Shown here: positions 32,863-41,243 of the stretch, piece after piece
Position numbering within the stretch: the first letter of the stretch is position 1
Layout: each line of letters begins with the position of its first letter
Assembly (NCBI GenBank): GCA_016874005.1
Contig: VGVQ01000026.1
Coordinates: 1 to 44,284 of the forward strand
DNA length: 44,284 bases
Reading direction: 5' to 3'
From: Gemmatimonadota bacterium
Lineage (GTDB): Bacteria > Gemmatimonadota > Gemmatimonadetes > Gemmatimonadales > GWC2-71-9
Made by a program: the position numbers and the translations under genes
Notes under the pieces: generated by a model
What the model saw: only the letters and a program-made list of their open reading frames with translations
What the model was told of the DNA's origin: nothing
The model's database searches: none

Positions 32863-33689
32863 CCGCCGAAAACCTCCCGGAACATCGCCAGCATCGCGGC
32901 CCACGACGCCTGGTCGGCCGAGGCGTCGTAACCCAACGCGTCCATGCCGTGGCTGTTGGCGTCGGGGTTCGTGAAGCTGTGCTTGACCCCGGGGTAGCTC
33001 ACGATCTCGAAGGTGGCGCCGGCCGCGGTCATCTCGCCGGAGAACCGATCGAGCGCCGCCTGGGGCACCATCGGGTCCGCGCCGCCGGTCAGAACCAGGA
33101 TCCGGGCTTTGACCGTTCCCGGCGGGATGGCGCCGGTCGGCAGGGCGCCGTGGAAGCTCGCGACCGCGTCGAGATCGGTGCCCGCCCGGGCTTCGGACAG
33201 CACGATCATCCCCCCGAAGCAATATCCGATCGCCGCGACCTTGGTGGAGTCCACCTGGGGGTCTTGCTTGAGCTGGTCCAGGGCGGCCTGGAACTTGGCC
33301 CGCAGGGCAGCGGCATCCCTGGTGGCCTCTCCGACGAATGCCGCGGCGCTATCGGGGTGGTTGGTGATCTTCCCGTCGCCGTACATGTCGAGCGCGAGGC
33401 CGACGTAGCCAGCCTCCGCCAGACGCCGCGCCTGCGCCCGGGCATGCTCGTTGTGGCCCCACCACTCGTGCACGACCAAGACCCCGGGGCGTCGGTCGCC
33501 GCGGGCCGCGTCGAACGCCAGGAAGCCTTTGAGCTTGGTCGTCCCGACCGAGTACTCGAACTCGCGGGTCTCGATCCGGGCCACTGGCGCGGGTTCGGGC
33601 GGCGGTGCGGCGTCCTTCGGGGTGCAGGCAGCCGAGGTGAGGACTGCGGCAGCCAGGATGCCGGCCAGAGCGTGAACGGGGCGCGACAT
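32859..33689 (-). CDS. Dienelactone hydrolase-family lipoprotein
   Basis: This 276-aa precursor has a lipoprotein signal (AGILAAAVLTSAACTPKD). The alpha/beta hydrolase core shows VLVVHEWWGHNEHARAQARR, GYVGLALDMYGDG, the nucleophile motif IGYCFGGMIVL with Cys as in dienelactone hydrolase, GGADPMVP with the acid and YPGVKHSFTNP with the His. It would hydrolyse lactones or esters in the periplasm. Its TGA overlaps the GTG of the Ppx/GppA gene (GTGA), a coupling of genes with no obvious shared pathway. Confidence 0.88.
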   Translation of the reverse strand: MSRPVHALAGILAAAVLTSAACTPKDAAPPPEPAPVARIETREFEYSVGTTKLKGFLAFDAARGDRRPGVLVVHEWWGHNEHARAQARRLAEAGYVGLALDMYGDGKITNHPDSAAAFVGEATRDAAALRAKFQAALDQLKQDPQVDSTKVAAIGYCFGGMIVLSEARAGTDLDAVASFHGALPTGAIPPGTVKARILVLTGGADPMVPQAALDRFSGEMTAAGATFEIVSYPGVKHSFTNPDANSHGMDALGYDASADQASWAAMLAMFREVFGG

Positions 33690-33812
33690 GAGCAGGCTCC
33701 AAGTGTGGGTTCGGGTCGGTCGAGGCGACCAGACGGGAATCTAAGAGGGGGGGCCAAGCGGCGGGATCTTGGGATAGATCCGGAAACCGGTTCGGGCGTT
33801 TTAATTACGGTC

Positions 33813-34394
33813 ATGGATGGTTCACCGGTGCGCCGCTTGGCGCTGACTTCGGCAACGGAGGGGGATCTCAGGGCGCGCCTGTGCGCCCGGGATGAGCAGG
33901 CGCTGGTCGAACTGATCGAGCTGACCACCCCCTGGCTGTTGGGGTTGGTCCAAGGCATGTTGGACGACGCCGACGAGGCGGAGGATGTGGTGGCAGAGAC
34001 CTTTCGCGCCGTGTGGGACACGATCGACCCGGCCGGGCCCACCGGCCTGGTCCCGCTGGTGTTCCGAATCGCTCGCAACAAGGCGATCGACCGGCTGCGG
34101 CGCCGAAAACGGCAGCGAAACCTGGCCACCCTTTGGCGCGCCGAGGCGGATACCGTGACGGCCCCGGCGGCTGGACACGGGGGCTGGCAGATCCACGGTC
34201 AGGTTCGCCATGCGCTCGAGGGACTGCCCGAGGATCAACGGACCGTGATTCGGCTGGCCTACTTCAGCGGGTTGACCCAGAGCGAAATCGCCCAGCAGCT
34301 CGGCCTCCCGCTCGGCACGGTGAAGACCAGGCTCAGGCTGGCGTACGGGCGGCTCCGACGGGCGCTGGCGCCGCTGCGGGGGTGGTTCGAATGA
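33813..34394 (+). CDS. ECF RNA polymerase sigma factor
   Basis: This 193-aa sigma factor has region 2 (ALVELIELTTPWLLGLVQGM, DDADEAEDVVAETFRAVWDT, LVPLVFRIARNKAIDRLRRR) and region 4 (ALEGLPEDQRTVIRLAYFSG, LTQSEIAQQLGLPLGTVKTR). Both are in the form of SigK/RpoE-like ECFs that pair with zinc anti-sigma factors. The start at ATG 33813 lacks a clear ribosome binding site and is preceded by an AT-rich TTTTAATTA, possibly the -10 region of its own promoter. It overlaps the anti-sigma gene by 4 nt (ATGA). Confidence 0.9.
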   Translation: MDGSPVRRLALTSATEGDLRARLCARDEQALVELIELTTPWLLGLVQGMLDDADEAEDVVAETFRAVWDTIDPAGPTGLVPLVFRIARNKAIDRLRRRKRQRNLATLWRAEADTVTAPAAGHGGWQIHGQVRHALEGLPEDQRTVIRLAYFSGLTQSEIAQQLGLPLGTVKTRLRLAYGRLRRALAPLRGWFE

Positions 34395-35140
34395 AAGCGC
34401 ACCAGTGGTTCGTCGAACATCGCGAGGACTTCGTGGTCGGCACGCTCGAGCGCCAGGAACTTTCGGCCTTTCGTGACCACCTCGAGCGGTGCCCGGAATG
34501 CCGCGAGGCCATCGGAGAGATCGAGCGCGACCTCCGCTGGCTCCCGCTCGGCGCGGCACCCGTCACGGTGCCACCCGGGATGGTGCGCCGGCTGGCGAAC
34601 GGAGTCCTCGACCGGCCCCGACGAAACCCGTGGACCTGGCTGGTCCCCGCGGCGTTGGCGGCATCGACGGTGGGGGCGGCTTGGTACGGCCTCGACCAGC
34701 GGCGCCGCGCGACGGTACTCGGGCGGGAGTTGGCCGAAGTCCGTGCCGGGCTCCTCGAGCGCGATGGCCGGCTGGCTGCCGTGCTCGATACTCTGGGCTC
34801 CATTCGGACCGCCAATCGCGTCCTTCAAGCCCAGCTCGCGATTGCGGGCCGTCGCGCCACCATGGTGGTGTTCGAGACCGATCGAACCCAGCAATGGACC
34901 GTGATCGTCAACGGGTTGCCGCCCGCTCCGGCCGGCGAACGTTATGGGCTCTGGTTTCTGTGCGAAAAGGGGATGCGGCAGGGTGCCGCGTTGGCGGGAA
35001 CCAGCGGGACGGCCGTCCTCGTGGTCGCGAAGCCAACCGATCTCGGTGCCGTGCTGGCCGCTTCGGTGACCTTGGAAAGCGAACGAATGGTGGATGGGAT
35101 GCCAATGGCCAAGCGGGAAATCGGGCTCATCAAGATGTAG
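34391..35140 (+). CDS. Anti-sigma factor (zinc-finger, RskA-like)
   Basis: This 249-aa membrane protein has an N-terminal cytoplasmic zinc anti-sigma domain with HLERCPECREA (His-x3-Cys-x2-Cys). One transmembrane segment follows near 78-95 (TWLVPAALAASTVGAAWYGL), then a coiled-coil-like stretch (LGRELAEVRAGLLERDGRLA) and a periplasmic anti-sigma-K/RskA C-terminal domain (WTVIVNGLPPAPAGERYGLW, VVAKPTDLGAVLAASVTLES). It sequesters the overlapping sigma factor until a periplasmic signal triggers release. The next feature is a strong hairpin terminator. Confidence 0.9.
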   Translation: MKAHQWFVEHREDFVVGTLERQELSAFRDHLERCPECREAIGEIERDLRWLPLGAAPVTVPPGMVRRLANGVLDRPRRNPWTWLVPAALAASTVGAAWYGLDQRRRATVLGRELAEVRAGLLERDGRLAAVLDTLGSIRTANRVLQAQLAIAGRRATMVVFETDRTQQWTVIVNGLPPAPAGERYGLWFLCEKGMRQGAALAGTSGTAVLVVAKPTDLGAVLAASVTLESERMVDGMPMAKREIGLIKM

Positions 35141-35142
35141 CG

Positions 35143-35166
35143 GGCGGGGGACGACCGTCCCCCGCC
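35143..35166. terminator. Strong 10-bp hairpin between convergent genes
   Basis: GGCGGGGGAC-GACC-GTCCCCCGCC is a perfect stem 3 bp after the anti-sigma stop and 22 bp from the stop of the convergent spondin gene, so it can serve as a bidirectional terminator. No T-tract is present. Confidence 0.6.
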
Positions 35167-35188
35167 TCGCGCTGGTTCCCACCGGTGG

Positions 35189-35905
35189 TTACTTGGTTCG
35201 AACGATCGTCACCCGGATGATTCGCTCACCCCACTGGTGGGCTGAGGTGAGGGCCGCGCCGCCGACGATTCCAGGGTGGTGGCGGATCACCTCGTGCTCG
35301 GCGGTGCGGCCGCCACCACCCGTGCCGCCCACGGGACCGATCCCGAAGCACGGCGGGACGATGTCGCCGTCGGCCTCGGTGTTCATCTCGGTTCCCGCGT
35401 CATAGGCGGCCGCGTGGTAGCTCACCGGCTTGAAGCGGGCCGAAAGCACGACGCCATCGAGTCCGGTGAACCCGTCGTTGGTGCAGATCAACATGGTCGC
35501 GAGCGAAAGCCGGTTGACCTGGCCGCGGGCTTGCACCTTGACCGTGATCGAGTTCGGGCCTGGCCCGCCGATTCGGTGAATCGGCACGGTTGCCGCGAAT
35601 GCCTGCCCGATCCCGTCGGTTCCGGCCACCGCGCTGACCAAGTAGCTCGGGTCGCCGTTTTCCGCGATCTGGCGGATCCCCTCCGAGGCGGCCGCCCCGA
35701 CGGTGAAGATCGAGCGGCCCGGGGAGTGGACCACCACCGCCGGTGGGGACAACGGTTGGCCGGTGGTCAGGTTCGTGATGGTGACGTCGTACTCTCGGAA
35801 GCCGCTGGATCCTTGGCGATCCAGGCTTGGATCGACGAGCGGATCGGTGGAGTCGGCGCAGGCCGTCAGGACGAGGAGTGCTGCCGCCGCTACCGTGAAG
35901 CGCAT
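35189..35905 (-). CDS. Spondin-domain lipoprotein
   Basis: This 238-aa precursor has a lipobox (LLVLTACADS). The spondin_N-type domain is recognisable: YDVTITNLTTGQPLSPPAVV, FTVGAAASEGIRQIAENGDP, PGPNSITVKVQ and SLATMLICTNDGFTGLDGVV. Bacterial members are exported adhesion-like proteins of unknown role. ATG 35905 has GGAGG just upstream, and I prefer it to the in-frame ATG at 35944. It stands alone between the terminator hairpin and the phosphate operon end. Confidence 0.85.
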   Translation of the reverse strand: MRFTVAAAALLVLTACADSTDPLVDPSLDRQGSSGFREYDVTITNLTTGQPLSPPAVVVHSPGRSIFTVGAAASEGIRQIAENGDPSYLVSAVAGTDGIGQAFAATVPIHRIGGPGPNSITVKVQARGQVNRLSLATMLICTNDGFTGLDGVVLSARFKPVSYHAAAYDAGTEMNTEADGDIVPPCFGIGPVGGTGGGGRTAEHEVIRHHPGIVGGAALTSAHQWGERIIRVTIVRTK

Positions 35906-35999
35906 GTTGCCTCCCTGATGATGATTGCTGGTGATGGCTACCATGAGTCCGAGGAACGCCCCAGCGGCTCGGGCGGATCTCTCGAGATCAGGCTCTGCC

Positions 36000-36022
36000 C
36001 CGCCGGGTACAAGACCCGGCGG
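36000..36022 (-). terminator. Hairpin after phoU
   Basis: CCGCCGGGT-ACAAG-ACCCGGCGG forms a perfect 9-bp stem with a 5-nt loop, 34 bp past the phoU stop, and marks the likely end of the phosphate operon. Confidence 0.5.
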
Positions 36023-36055
36023 ACGGGAGGTGTCGACTGGGGGGCGCGGCGACGG

Positions 36056-36757
36056 TCACGCCGATGGTGGCGTTGGTTTCCCGAACTCCTCGGCGTGGTG
36101 CTTGATCGACTTCCCTTCGACCAGGAAGACGACGTCCTCGGCGATGTTGGTGGCGAGGTCGGCGATCCGCTCCAGATTCCGGGAAACGAGGAGCAGTTCC
36201 ATTCCGGCGCCGATCGAGTGGGGTTCTTCCATCATGTGGGTGAGGAGAATCCGGAAGACCGAGCGGTTGAGGGCGTCGACCTTGTCGTCGCGAAGGCAGA
36301 TCTCCCGCCCGGCCGCCGCGTCGCCGCGCACGAAGGCGTCGAGCGAATCGGAGAGCATCTCCCGGGCGATCCGAGCCATCTCGACGATCTCGGGCTCCGG
36401 GGTCGTGGGTCGCCGCTCGGTGAGGCGGGCCGCGCACTGGCCGATGTTGACGGCGTGATCGCCGACTCGCTCGAGGTCGTTGGCGATCTTGATGGCGGAG
36501 ACGAGTAGGCGAAGGTCCTTGGCCATCGGCTGCTGGAGAGCGAGCAGGTTGAGGCACTGCTCCTCGATTTCGGTTTCCAACCCGTCGATGATCCGGTCTC
36601 CGCCGATGACCCGTCGGGCCTTGTCGGCGTCCCGCTCGAGGAGCGCCTCGATGGCGACTTGGACCGCGGCTTCCGCCTCGCCCGACATGGTCAACAGCCG
36701 AACCTTGACCTGGCTGAGTTCATCGTGAAAGTGGCGGTGCGCCGTGGACTGACTCAT
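36056..36757 (-). CDS. phoU: Phosphate transport/signalling regulator PhoU
   Basis: This 233-aa protein matches PhoU in length and form: two three-helix bundles with [40 protein letters not shown] and [10 protein letters not shown] in the first, and [20 protein letters not shown] in the second. The E/D-x3-D metal motifs ([18 protein letters not shown]) are intact. PhoU restrains the Pst transporter and the PhoR kinase when phosphate is plentiful. Its ATG overlaps the pstB2 stop (ATGA), completing a fully coupled pst-phoU unit. No phoB or phoR is in the window. Confidence 0.95.
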   Translation of the reverse strand: MSQSTAHRHFHDELSQVKVRLLTMSGEAEAAVQVAIEALLERDADKARRVIGGDRIIDGLETEIEEQCLNLLALQQPMAKDLRLLVSAIKIANDLERVGDHAVNIGQCAARLTERRPTTPEPEIVEMARIAREMLSDSLDAFVRGDAAAGREICLRDDKVDALNRSVFRILLTHMMEEPHSIGAGMELLLVSRNLERIADLATNIAEDVVFLVEGKSIKHHAEEFGKPTPPSA

Positions 36758-37521
36758 CCGAACCTCCCGGTGATGTACGCTTCGGTGCGCTCCACTGCCG
36801 GTGCCGTGAAGATCTGCTCGGTGACACCGTACTCGATCAGCCGGCCCCCGTCGAAGAAGGCCGTCTTGTCGGAGATCCGGGCCGCCTGTTGCATGTTGTG
36901 GGTGACGATCACGATGGAGTATCGCTCCTTGAGCTCGACCAGCAGCTCCTCGATCCGCTGAGTGGCGATCGGGTCGAGCGCGGAGCAGGGCTCATCCATC
37001 AGGAGAAGGTCCGGGCTGTTGCCCAGGGCCCTGGCGATGCAGAGCCGCTGCTGTTGACCTCCGGACAAACCGGTCGCCGGCTGATCGAGGCGGTCTTTCA
37101 CCTCGTCCCAAAGAGCAGCCTGCTTGAGAGAGTTCTCCACCAAGGCCGGCAGCTCCTGTCGACTCGCCAAGGCGTTCAATTTGGCGCCGTAGGCGACGTT
37201 GTCGAAGATCGACTTGGGAAACGGGTTGGGTCGCTGAAAGACCATCCCGACCCGGCGGCGGAGGGAGACCAGGTCGAGCCGAGCGCCGAGCACCGACTTG
37301 CCTTCGACCAGGAGATCGCCCCCGTACCGGTGACCGTCGATCAGGTCGTTCATCCGGTTGATCGACCTGAGAAAGGTCGACTTGCCGCACCCGGAGGGGC
37401 CGATGATCGCGGTCACCGCCCGCCGGTCGAGCGCGAACGAGATGTCGAACAGGGCCTGGCGGGGCCCGTAGGAAAACGAAAAGCCCCGGGCCTCCACCGC
37501 GGGCGATCGTTGGTCGCTCAC
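36754..37521 (-). CDS. pstB: Phosphate ABC transporter ATP-binding protein PstB (second copy)
   Basis: This 255-aa ATPase shows Walker [18 protein letters not shown]-loop [11 protein letters not shown], signature [15 protein letters not shown], Walker [14 protein letters not shown] and the switch His in [15 protein letters not shown]. The DEPCSALDP form is the classical PstB form. The start is GTG 37521, overlapping the stop of the first pstB (GTGA). The two neighbours end in near-identical [18 protein letters not shown] tails, showing a tandem duplication that has since diverged. It supplies ATP hydrolysis to PstCA at the inner membrane. Confidence 0.94.
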   Translation of the reverse strand: MSDQRSPAVEARGFSFSYGPRQALFDISFALDRRAVTAIIGPSGCGKSTFLRSINRMNDLIDGHRYGGDLLVEGKSVLGARLDLVSLRRRVGMVFQRPNPFPKSIFDNVAYGAKLNALASRQELPALVENSLKQAALWDEVKDRLDQPATGLSGGQQQRLCIARALGNSPDLLLMDEPCSALDPIATQRIEELLVELKERYSIVIVTHNMQQAARISDKTAFFDGGRLIEYGVTEQIFTAPAVERTEAYITGRFG

Positions 37522-38294
37522 CCGAACCGCCCTGTGATGTAGGCTTCGGTCTGCTCCACGGCCGGGGCGGTGAAGATCTGTTTGGTCGGACCGGTCTCGA
37601 TCAAGGAGCCGAGATAGAAGAACGAGGTCGTGTCCGACACCCGAGCCGCCTGCTGCATGTTGTGGGTCACGATGATGATCGTGAACGCCGCCTTCAAGGT
37701 AAAGAGCAGCTCCTCGATCCGCTGGGTCCCTTGGGGGTCGAGCGACGCGGTCGGCTCGTCGAGGAGGACCACCTCCGGTTCCGGGGCGACGGTCCGGGCG
37801 ATGCAGAGCCGCTGTTGCTGGCCACCGGAGAGCGCAACCGCGCTGGTATGGAGCCGGTCCTTGACCTCGTTCCACAAGGCGGCCTGCTGGAGCGCTCGTT
37901 CGACGATCTCATCGACCCGGGCCTTGGGCAACCTGGCCCCGACCTTGAGGCCCGCGGCGACATTCTGATAAATCGACATGGTCGGGAACGGGGTCGGTTT
38001 CTGGAACACCATCCCAACCCGCCGGCGAAGTCTGGTGCGGCTCACCCCGGGGGCGTAGATGTCCTCGTTGCCCAGGAGCACCTGGCCGGTGACGTGGCCG
38101 CCGACTACTTCGTGCATCCGATTCATGGTGCGCAGGAAGGTGGACTTACCGCATCCCGATGGCCCGATGAGGGCGTGAATCTGATTGGCGCCGAAGCCCA
38201 ACGTCACGTCCTTGACCGCGGCAAACGCCCCGTAGAACGCGGTCAATCCCGCGGCCCGGATCCGGGGCGCATCCGGTGGAGCCCGGTCAGCCAC
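37518..38294 (-). CDS. pstB: Phosphate ABC transporter ATP-binding protein PstB (first copy)
   Basis: This 258-aa ATPase has Walker [20 protein letters not shown]-loop [11 protein letters not shown], signature [15 protein letters not shown], Walker [14 protein letters not shown] and [11 protein letters not shown]. Its Walker B has TASLDP where the second copy has CSALDP. The start is GTG 38294, overlapping the end of pstA by 8 bp. Two pstB genes in tandem are known in some Firmicutes pst operons; whether both serve the same PstCA here is unknown. Confidence 0.94.
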   Translation of the reverse strand: MADRAPPDAPRIRAAGLTAFYGAFAAVKDVTLGFGANQIHALIGPSGCGKSTFLRTMNRMHEVVGGHVTGQVLLGNEDIYAPGVSRTRLRRRVGMVFQKPTPFPTMSIYQNVAAGLKVGARLPKARVDEIVERALQQAALWNEVKDRLHTSAVALSGGQQQRLCIARTVAPEPEVVLLDEPTASLDPQGTQRIEELLFTLKAAFTIIIVTHNMQQAARVSDTTSFFYLGSLIETGPTKQIFTAPAVEQTEAYITGRFG

Positions 38295-39132
38295 GTGAGC
38301 CGAACCGCTGTCGAGTGGCCAGTCGGGCCAACAGGCTCAAGACCAGCACGACCAGGATCAATACCAAGGCGGTGGCCCAGGCGATCCGATGCCAGTCGTC
38401 GTATGGGCCGGTGGCGTAGGTGAACACGGTCAGGGGCAACGCCGCCATCGGCTGATCGAGGTCCCGGCTCATGAACTGACTGCCCAGCGCGGTGAACAAC
38501 AGCGGGGCGGTCTCGCCCGCGATCCGAGCGATGGCGAGGAGGCTTCCGGTGACGATCCCCGGGAGACAGGTCCGCACCACGACCGAGAGGCTGGTTCGCC
38601 ATCGCGGGTAGCCAAGCGCCAGCGCGGCCTCCCGGAGCGAGTGGGGCACCAGCCTGACCATTTCCTCGGTGGTACGGAGCACCATCGGGACCATCAGCAT
38701 CGCCAGCGCGGCGCTCCCGGCCAGACCGGAGAAGTGTTTCTGGACGTCGACGATCAGGGTCCAGGCGAACACCCCAACCACGATCGACGGCGTTCCATTC
38801 ATGACGTCGGCGACAAAGCGGGCGACGACCGCGAGTCTCGCCGTCGGGTACTCGGCGCAGTAGATGCCCGCGCCGATCCCGATCGGCAGGCCGAGGAGCG
38901 CCGCCGTGCCGACGATCAACAAGGTGCCGACGATGGCGTGAGCCACCCCGCCGCCGGTCTCGCCCGCCGGTACCGGGATCTGGGTGAAGAACGCGAGGTT
39001 GAGGCTGCCCGCCCCGCGGGCGACCAGCGTGGCGAGGATCATCACCAGTGGGGCCACGGCCACGACGACGGCCACCATCATCAGGCCGACCATGACGCGG
39101 CTCTTCCAGCGTCGCCAGCCGAGGCGGTTCAT
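38287..39132 (-). CDS. pstA: Phosphate ABC transporter permease PstA
   Basis: This 281-aa inner-membrane permease has six membrane segments. The first is [20 protein letters not shown]; later ones include [20 protein letters not shown] and [17 protein letters not shown]. The EAA-loop motif is [20 protein letters not shown], followed by [20 protein letters not shown], all typical of PstA. With PstC it forms the phosphate channel. Its ATG overlaps the pstC stop (ATGA). Confidence 0.94.
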   Translation of the reverse strand: MNRLGWRRWKSRVMVGLMMVAVVVAVAPLVMILATLVARGAGSLNLAFFTQIPVPAGETGGGVAHAIVGTLLIVGTAALLGLPIGIGAGIYCAEYPTARLAVVARFVADVMNGTPSIVVGVFAWTLIVDVQKHFSGLAGSAALAMLMVPMVLRTTEEMVRLVPHSLREAALALGYPRWRTSLSVVVRTCLPGIVTGSLLAIARIAGETAPLLFTALGSQFMSRDLDQPMAALPLTVFTYATGPYDDWHRIAWATALVLILVVLVLSLLARLATRQRFGSRG

Positions 39133-40103
39133 ACCCCCTGACCTCCGCTCGGCCGGCCGCGGGAGACCCTCCAGATCAACAGGCGGGCCGCCGCGTTGAC
39201 CAGCACCGTCACGAAGAACAGCGTGAAGGCCACGTAGGTCAGCGCCGAGAAGTGGATGTCGGTGGCGGCCTCGGTGAACTCGTTGGCGATGACGGCGGCC
39301 ATGGTATAGCCCGGGGCGAACAACGAGGCCGCGATCTCGTGCCGATTGCCGATCAGCATCGTCACGGCCATCGTTTCGCCGAGGGCCCGGCCTAACCCGA
39401 GAATGATGGCGCCGAGAATCCCGGAGCGGGCGTAGGGCACCACCGCCGTCCAGGCCGCCTCCCAACGGGTGGCGCCGAGTCCCAACGCCGCTTCCCGCTG
39501 CGAGGTCGGCACCGCGAGGAGGACCTCGCGGGACACCGACATGATGTACGGCATCACCATGATGGCGAGGATGATCCCCGCCGCCAGCATCGAGTTGCCA
39601 TAGATCGGTCCTTGGAAGAGCGGCAGGAAACCGAGCGTGTCGCGGAGGAACGGGAACACCGCGGTGCGAAGGAGCGGAATCAGGACGAAGATCCCCCAGA
39701 GGCCGTAGACCACGCTCGGAATCGCGGCCAGCAACTCGATCACGAAGGCGATCGGCTGCCGGATCCACTTCGGGGCGAACTCGGTGAGATAGATGGCCAC
39801 GCCCAACGACAGCGGCACCGCGATCACCAAGGCGATTGCCGCCGAGGTGAGGGTGCCGAATATCAACGGCAGGGCGCCGAACTCCTCGGCGACCGGATCC
39901 CAGTTGGTGCCCGAGATGAAGCCCAGTCCGTAGCGCTCAATGGCGAGCTTGGAGCCGAGATACAGCTCCCAGACGAGGAAGGCGAGCAGGGCCGGGATCG
40001 CGATCGCCGCGATCGTCAGCAGCGTCTTGAAGGCGAGATCGCCGAGGTTCCGCCCTCGGAGCGGAACCTCGCCTGGCACCCGACTGGGCTCGGGTGAGGC
40101 CAC
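39129..40103 (-). CDS. pstC: Phosphate ABC transporter permease PstC
   Basis: This 324-aa inner-membrane permease opens with a short cytoplasmic tail and LLTIAAIAIPALLAFLVWEL. It then shows GTLTSAAIALVIAVPLSLGV, AIYLTEFAPKWIRQPIAFVI, ELLAAIPSVVYGLWGIFVLI, the EAA loop REAALGLGATRWEAAWTAVV and GLGRALGETMAVTMLIGN, all PstC hallmarks. The start is GTG 40103, separated from the pstS stop by a single base, so translation is likely coupled. It forms the channel with PstA. Confidence 0.94.
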   Translation of the reverse strand: MASPEPSRVPGEVPLRGRNLGDLAFKTLLTIAAIAIPALLAFLVWELYLGSKLAIERYGLGFISGTNWDPVAEEFGALPLIFGTLTSAAIALVIAVPLSLGVAIYLTEFAPKWIRQPIAFVIELLAAIPSVVYGLWGIFVLIPLLRTAVFPFLRDTLGFLPLFQGPIYGNSMLAAGIILAIMVMPYIMSVSREVLLAVPTSQREAALGLGATRWEAAWTAVVPYARSGILGAIILGLGRALGETMAVTMLIGNRHEIAASLFAPGYTMAAVIANEFTEAATDIHFSALTYVAFTLFFVTVLVNAAARLLIWRVSRGRPSGGQGV

Positions 40104-40104
40104 G

Positions 40105-41139
40105 CTAGACGGCTTTCCCCGCGGCCTTGAGGACCTTGAGCCGATCCTTCACCAGGCTCGCCACGTCGGCCGGCAGCGGGGCGTAGCCGAGATCGTCGGC
40201 GATCTTCTGCGCCTCGGCGTCCACCATCCAGACCAGGAAGTCGCGGATCTGCTTGGCCTTGCCGGCGTCGGGATTGTCGACCTTGACCAGAAGCCAGGTG
40301 AACGACGCAATCGGGTAGGAGTTCTCGCCGGGGGCGTTGGTGATCGAGACCCGGAAGTCGGTCGTCTTGGGCAGCTTGGCGCTGCTGGCGGCAGCCGTCA
40401 CGCTGGCGAGCGTCGGGTCGACCAGCTTGCCGGCCGCGTTCTTCACCGAGGCATATCGGAGCTTGTTCGCCTCGGCGTAGACGAGTTCCACGTAGCCGAT
40501 GGTGCCCTCGAGTTGCTTGATCTGTTGGGTAACGCCCTCGTTGCCCTTGCCGCCAAGTCCGGTGGGCCACTTGACCGCGGTGCTCACTCCGACCTTGGTC
40601 CGCCACTCGGGGGAGACCTTCGCGAGGTAGTCGACGAAGACGTACGTCGTGCCCGAGCCGTCGGAGCGATGGACGACCAGGAGATCGGTCGCCGGCAGCT
40701 TGACGCCGGGGTTGAGGGCGGCGATCCGCTGGTCGTTCCACTTGGTGATCTTGCCGAGGAAAATGTCTGCTATCGCGGTGCCGTCGAGCTTGAGCTTGGT
40801 GGCGCCCAGCGCCGGGAGGTTGTAGGTAAGGACGACGGCGCCGAGCACAGTGGGAAGGTGGGCAACGTTGCCCTTGACCGCGGCGATCTGCTCGTCGGTC
40901 ATCGGGCCGTCGGTCGCCCCGAAGTCGACCGTGCCCTGGGTGAATTGCCGAATCCCGCCGCCCGAGCCGATCGACTGGTAGTTGATCTTCACCCCGGTCT
41001 TCTTGGCGTAGCTGTCGAACCACTTCTGGTAGATCGGGTTCGGAAAGGTGGCCCCGGCGCCGTTCAGATTGGCCTGCGCCGCAACCTCGCCGCCCGGGCC
41101 CACGGCCAGAGCCAATCCAACGACCACAGCGTGCTTCAT
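40105..41139 (-). CDS. pstS: Periplasmic phosphate-binding protein PstS
   Basis: This 344-aa precursor has a signal peptide (HAVVVGLALAVGPGGEVAAQ). The mature protein shows the PstS phosphate contacts: NGAGATFPNPIYQKWFDSY, IGSGGGIRQFTQGTVDFGAT-DGPM, and LLVVHRSDGSGTTYVFVDYL. ATG 41139 follows AAGGAG and is preferred over an in-frame ATG at 41172. It captures inorganic phosphate for PstCAB. Upstream, 60-92 bp before the start, are three 11-bp tandem repeats that look like a Pho box. Confidence 0.95.
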   Translation of the reverse strand: MKHAVVVGLALAVGPGGEVAAQANLNGAGATFPNPIYQKWFDSYAKKTGVKINYQSIGSGGGIRQFTQGTVDFGATDGPMTDEQIAAVKGNVAHLPTVLGAVVLTYNLPALGATKLKLDGTAIADIFLGKITKWNDQRIAALNPGVKLPATDLLVVHRSDGSGTTYVFVDYLAKVSPEWRTKVGVSTAVKWPTGLGGKGNEGVTQQIKQLEGTIGYVELVYAEANKLRYASVKNAAGKLVDPTLASVTAAASSAKLPKTTDFRVSITNAPGENSYPIASFTWLLVKVDNPDAGKAKQIRDFLVWMVDAEAQKIADDLGYAPLPADVASLVKDRLKVLKAAGKAV

Positions 41140-41198
41140 CACGTCCCGCTCCTTGTGTGAGGACCCCAACACGGACCGTGATAACGAAGCCTTGGAAC

Positions 41199-41231
41199 CG
41201 TCACGGTTGGATCAAGGATTCGTCACGGATC
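41199..41231. promoter_or_regulatory. Three tandem 11-bp repeats (Pho-box-like) upstream of pstS
   Basis: CGTCACGGTTG, GATCAAGGATT and CGTCACGGATC follow each other without gaps at 41199, 41210 and 41221. TCA and GG recur at exactly 11-bp steps. This is the repeat period of PhoB-bound direct repeats (E. coli CTGTCAT spaced 11 bp). They lie -60 to -92 relative to the pstS ATG. Confidence 0.6.
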
Positions 41232-41243
41232 GGTCCTCCCGGG

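Noticed and set aside
33781-33800. ECF-type autoregulatory promoter (GGAAAC ... CGTT) before the sigma gene
   Set aside because: The spacing between the two elements is only about 9 bp, too short for a -35/-10 pair.
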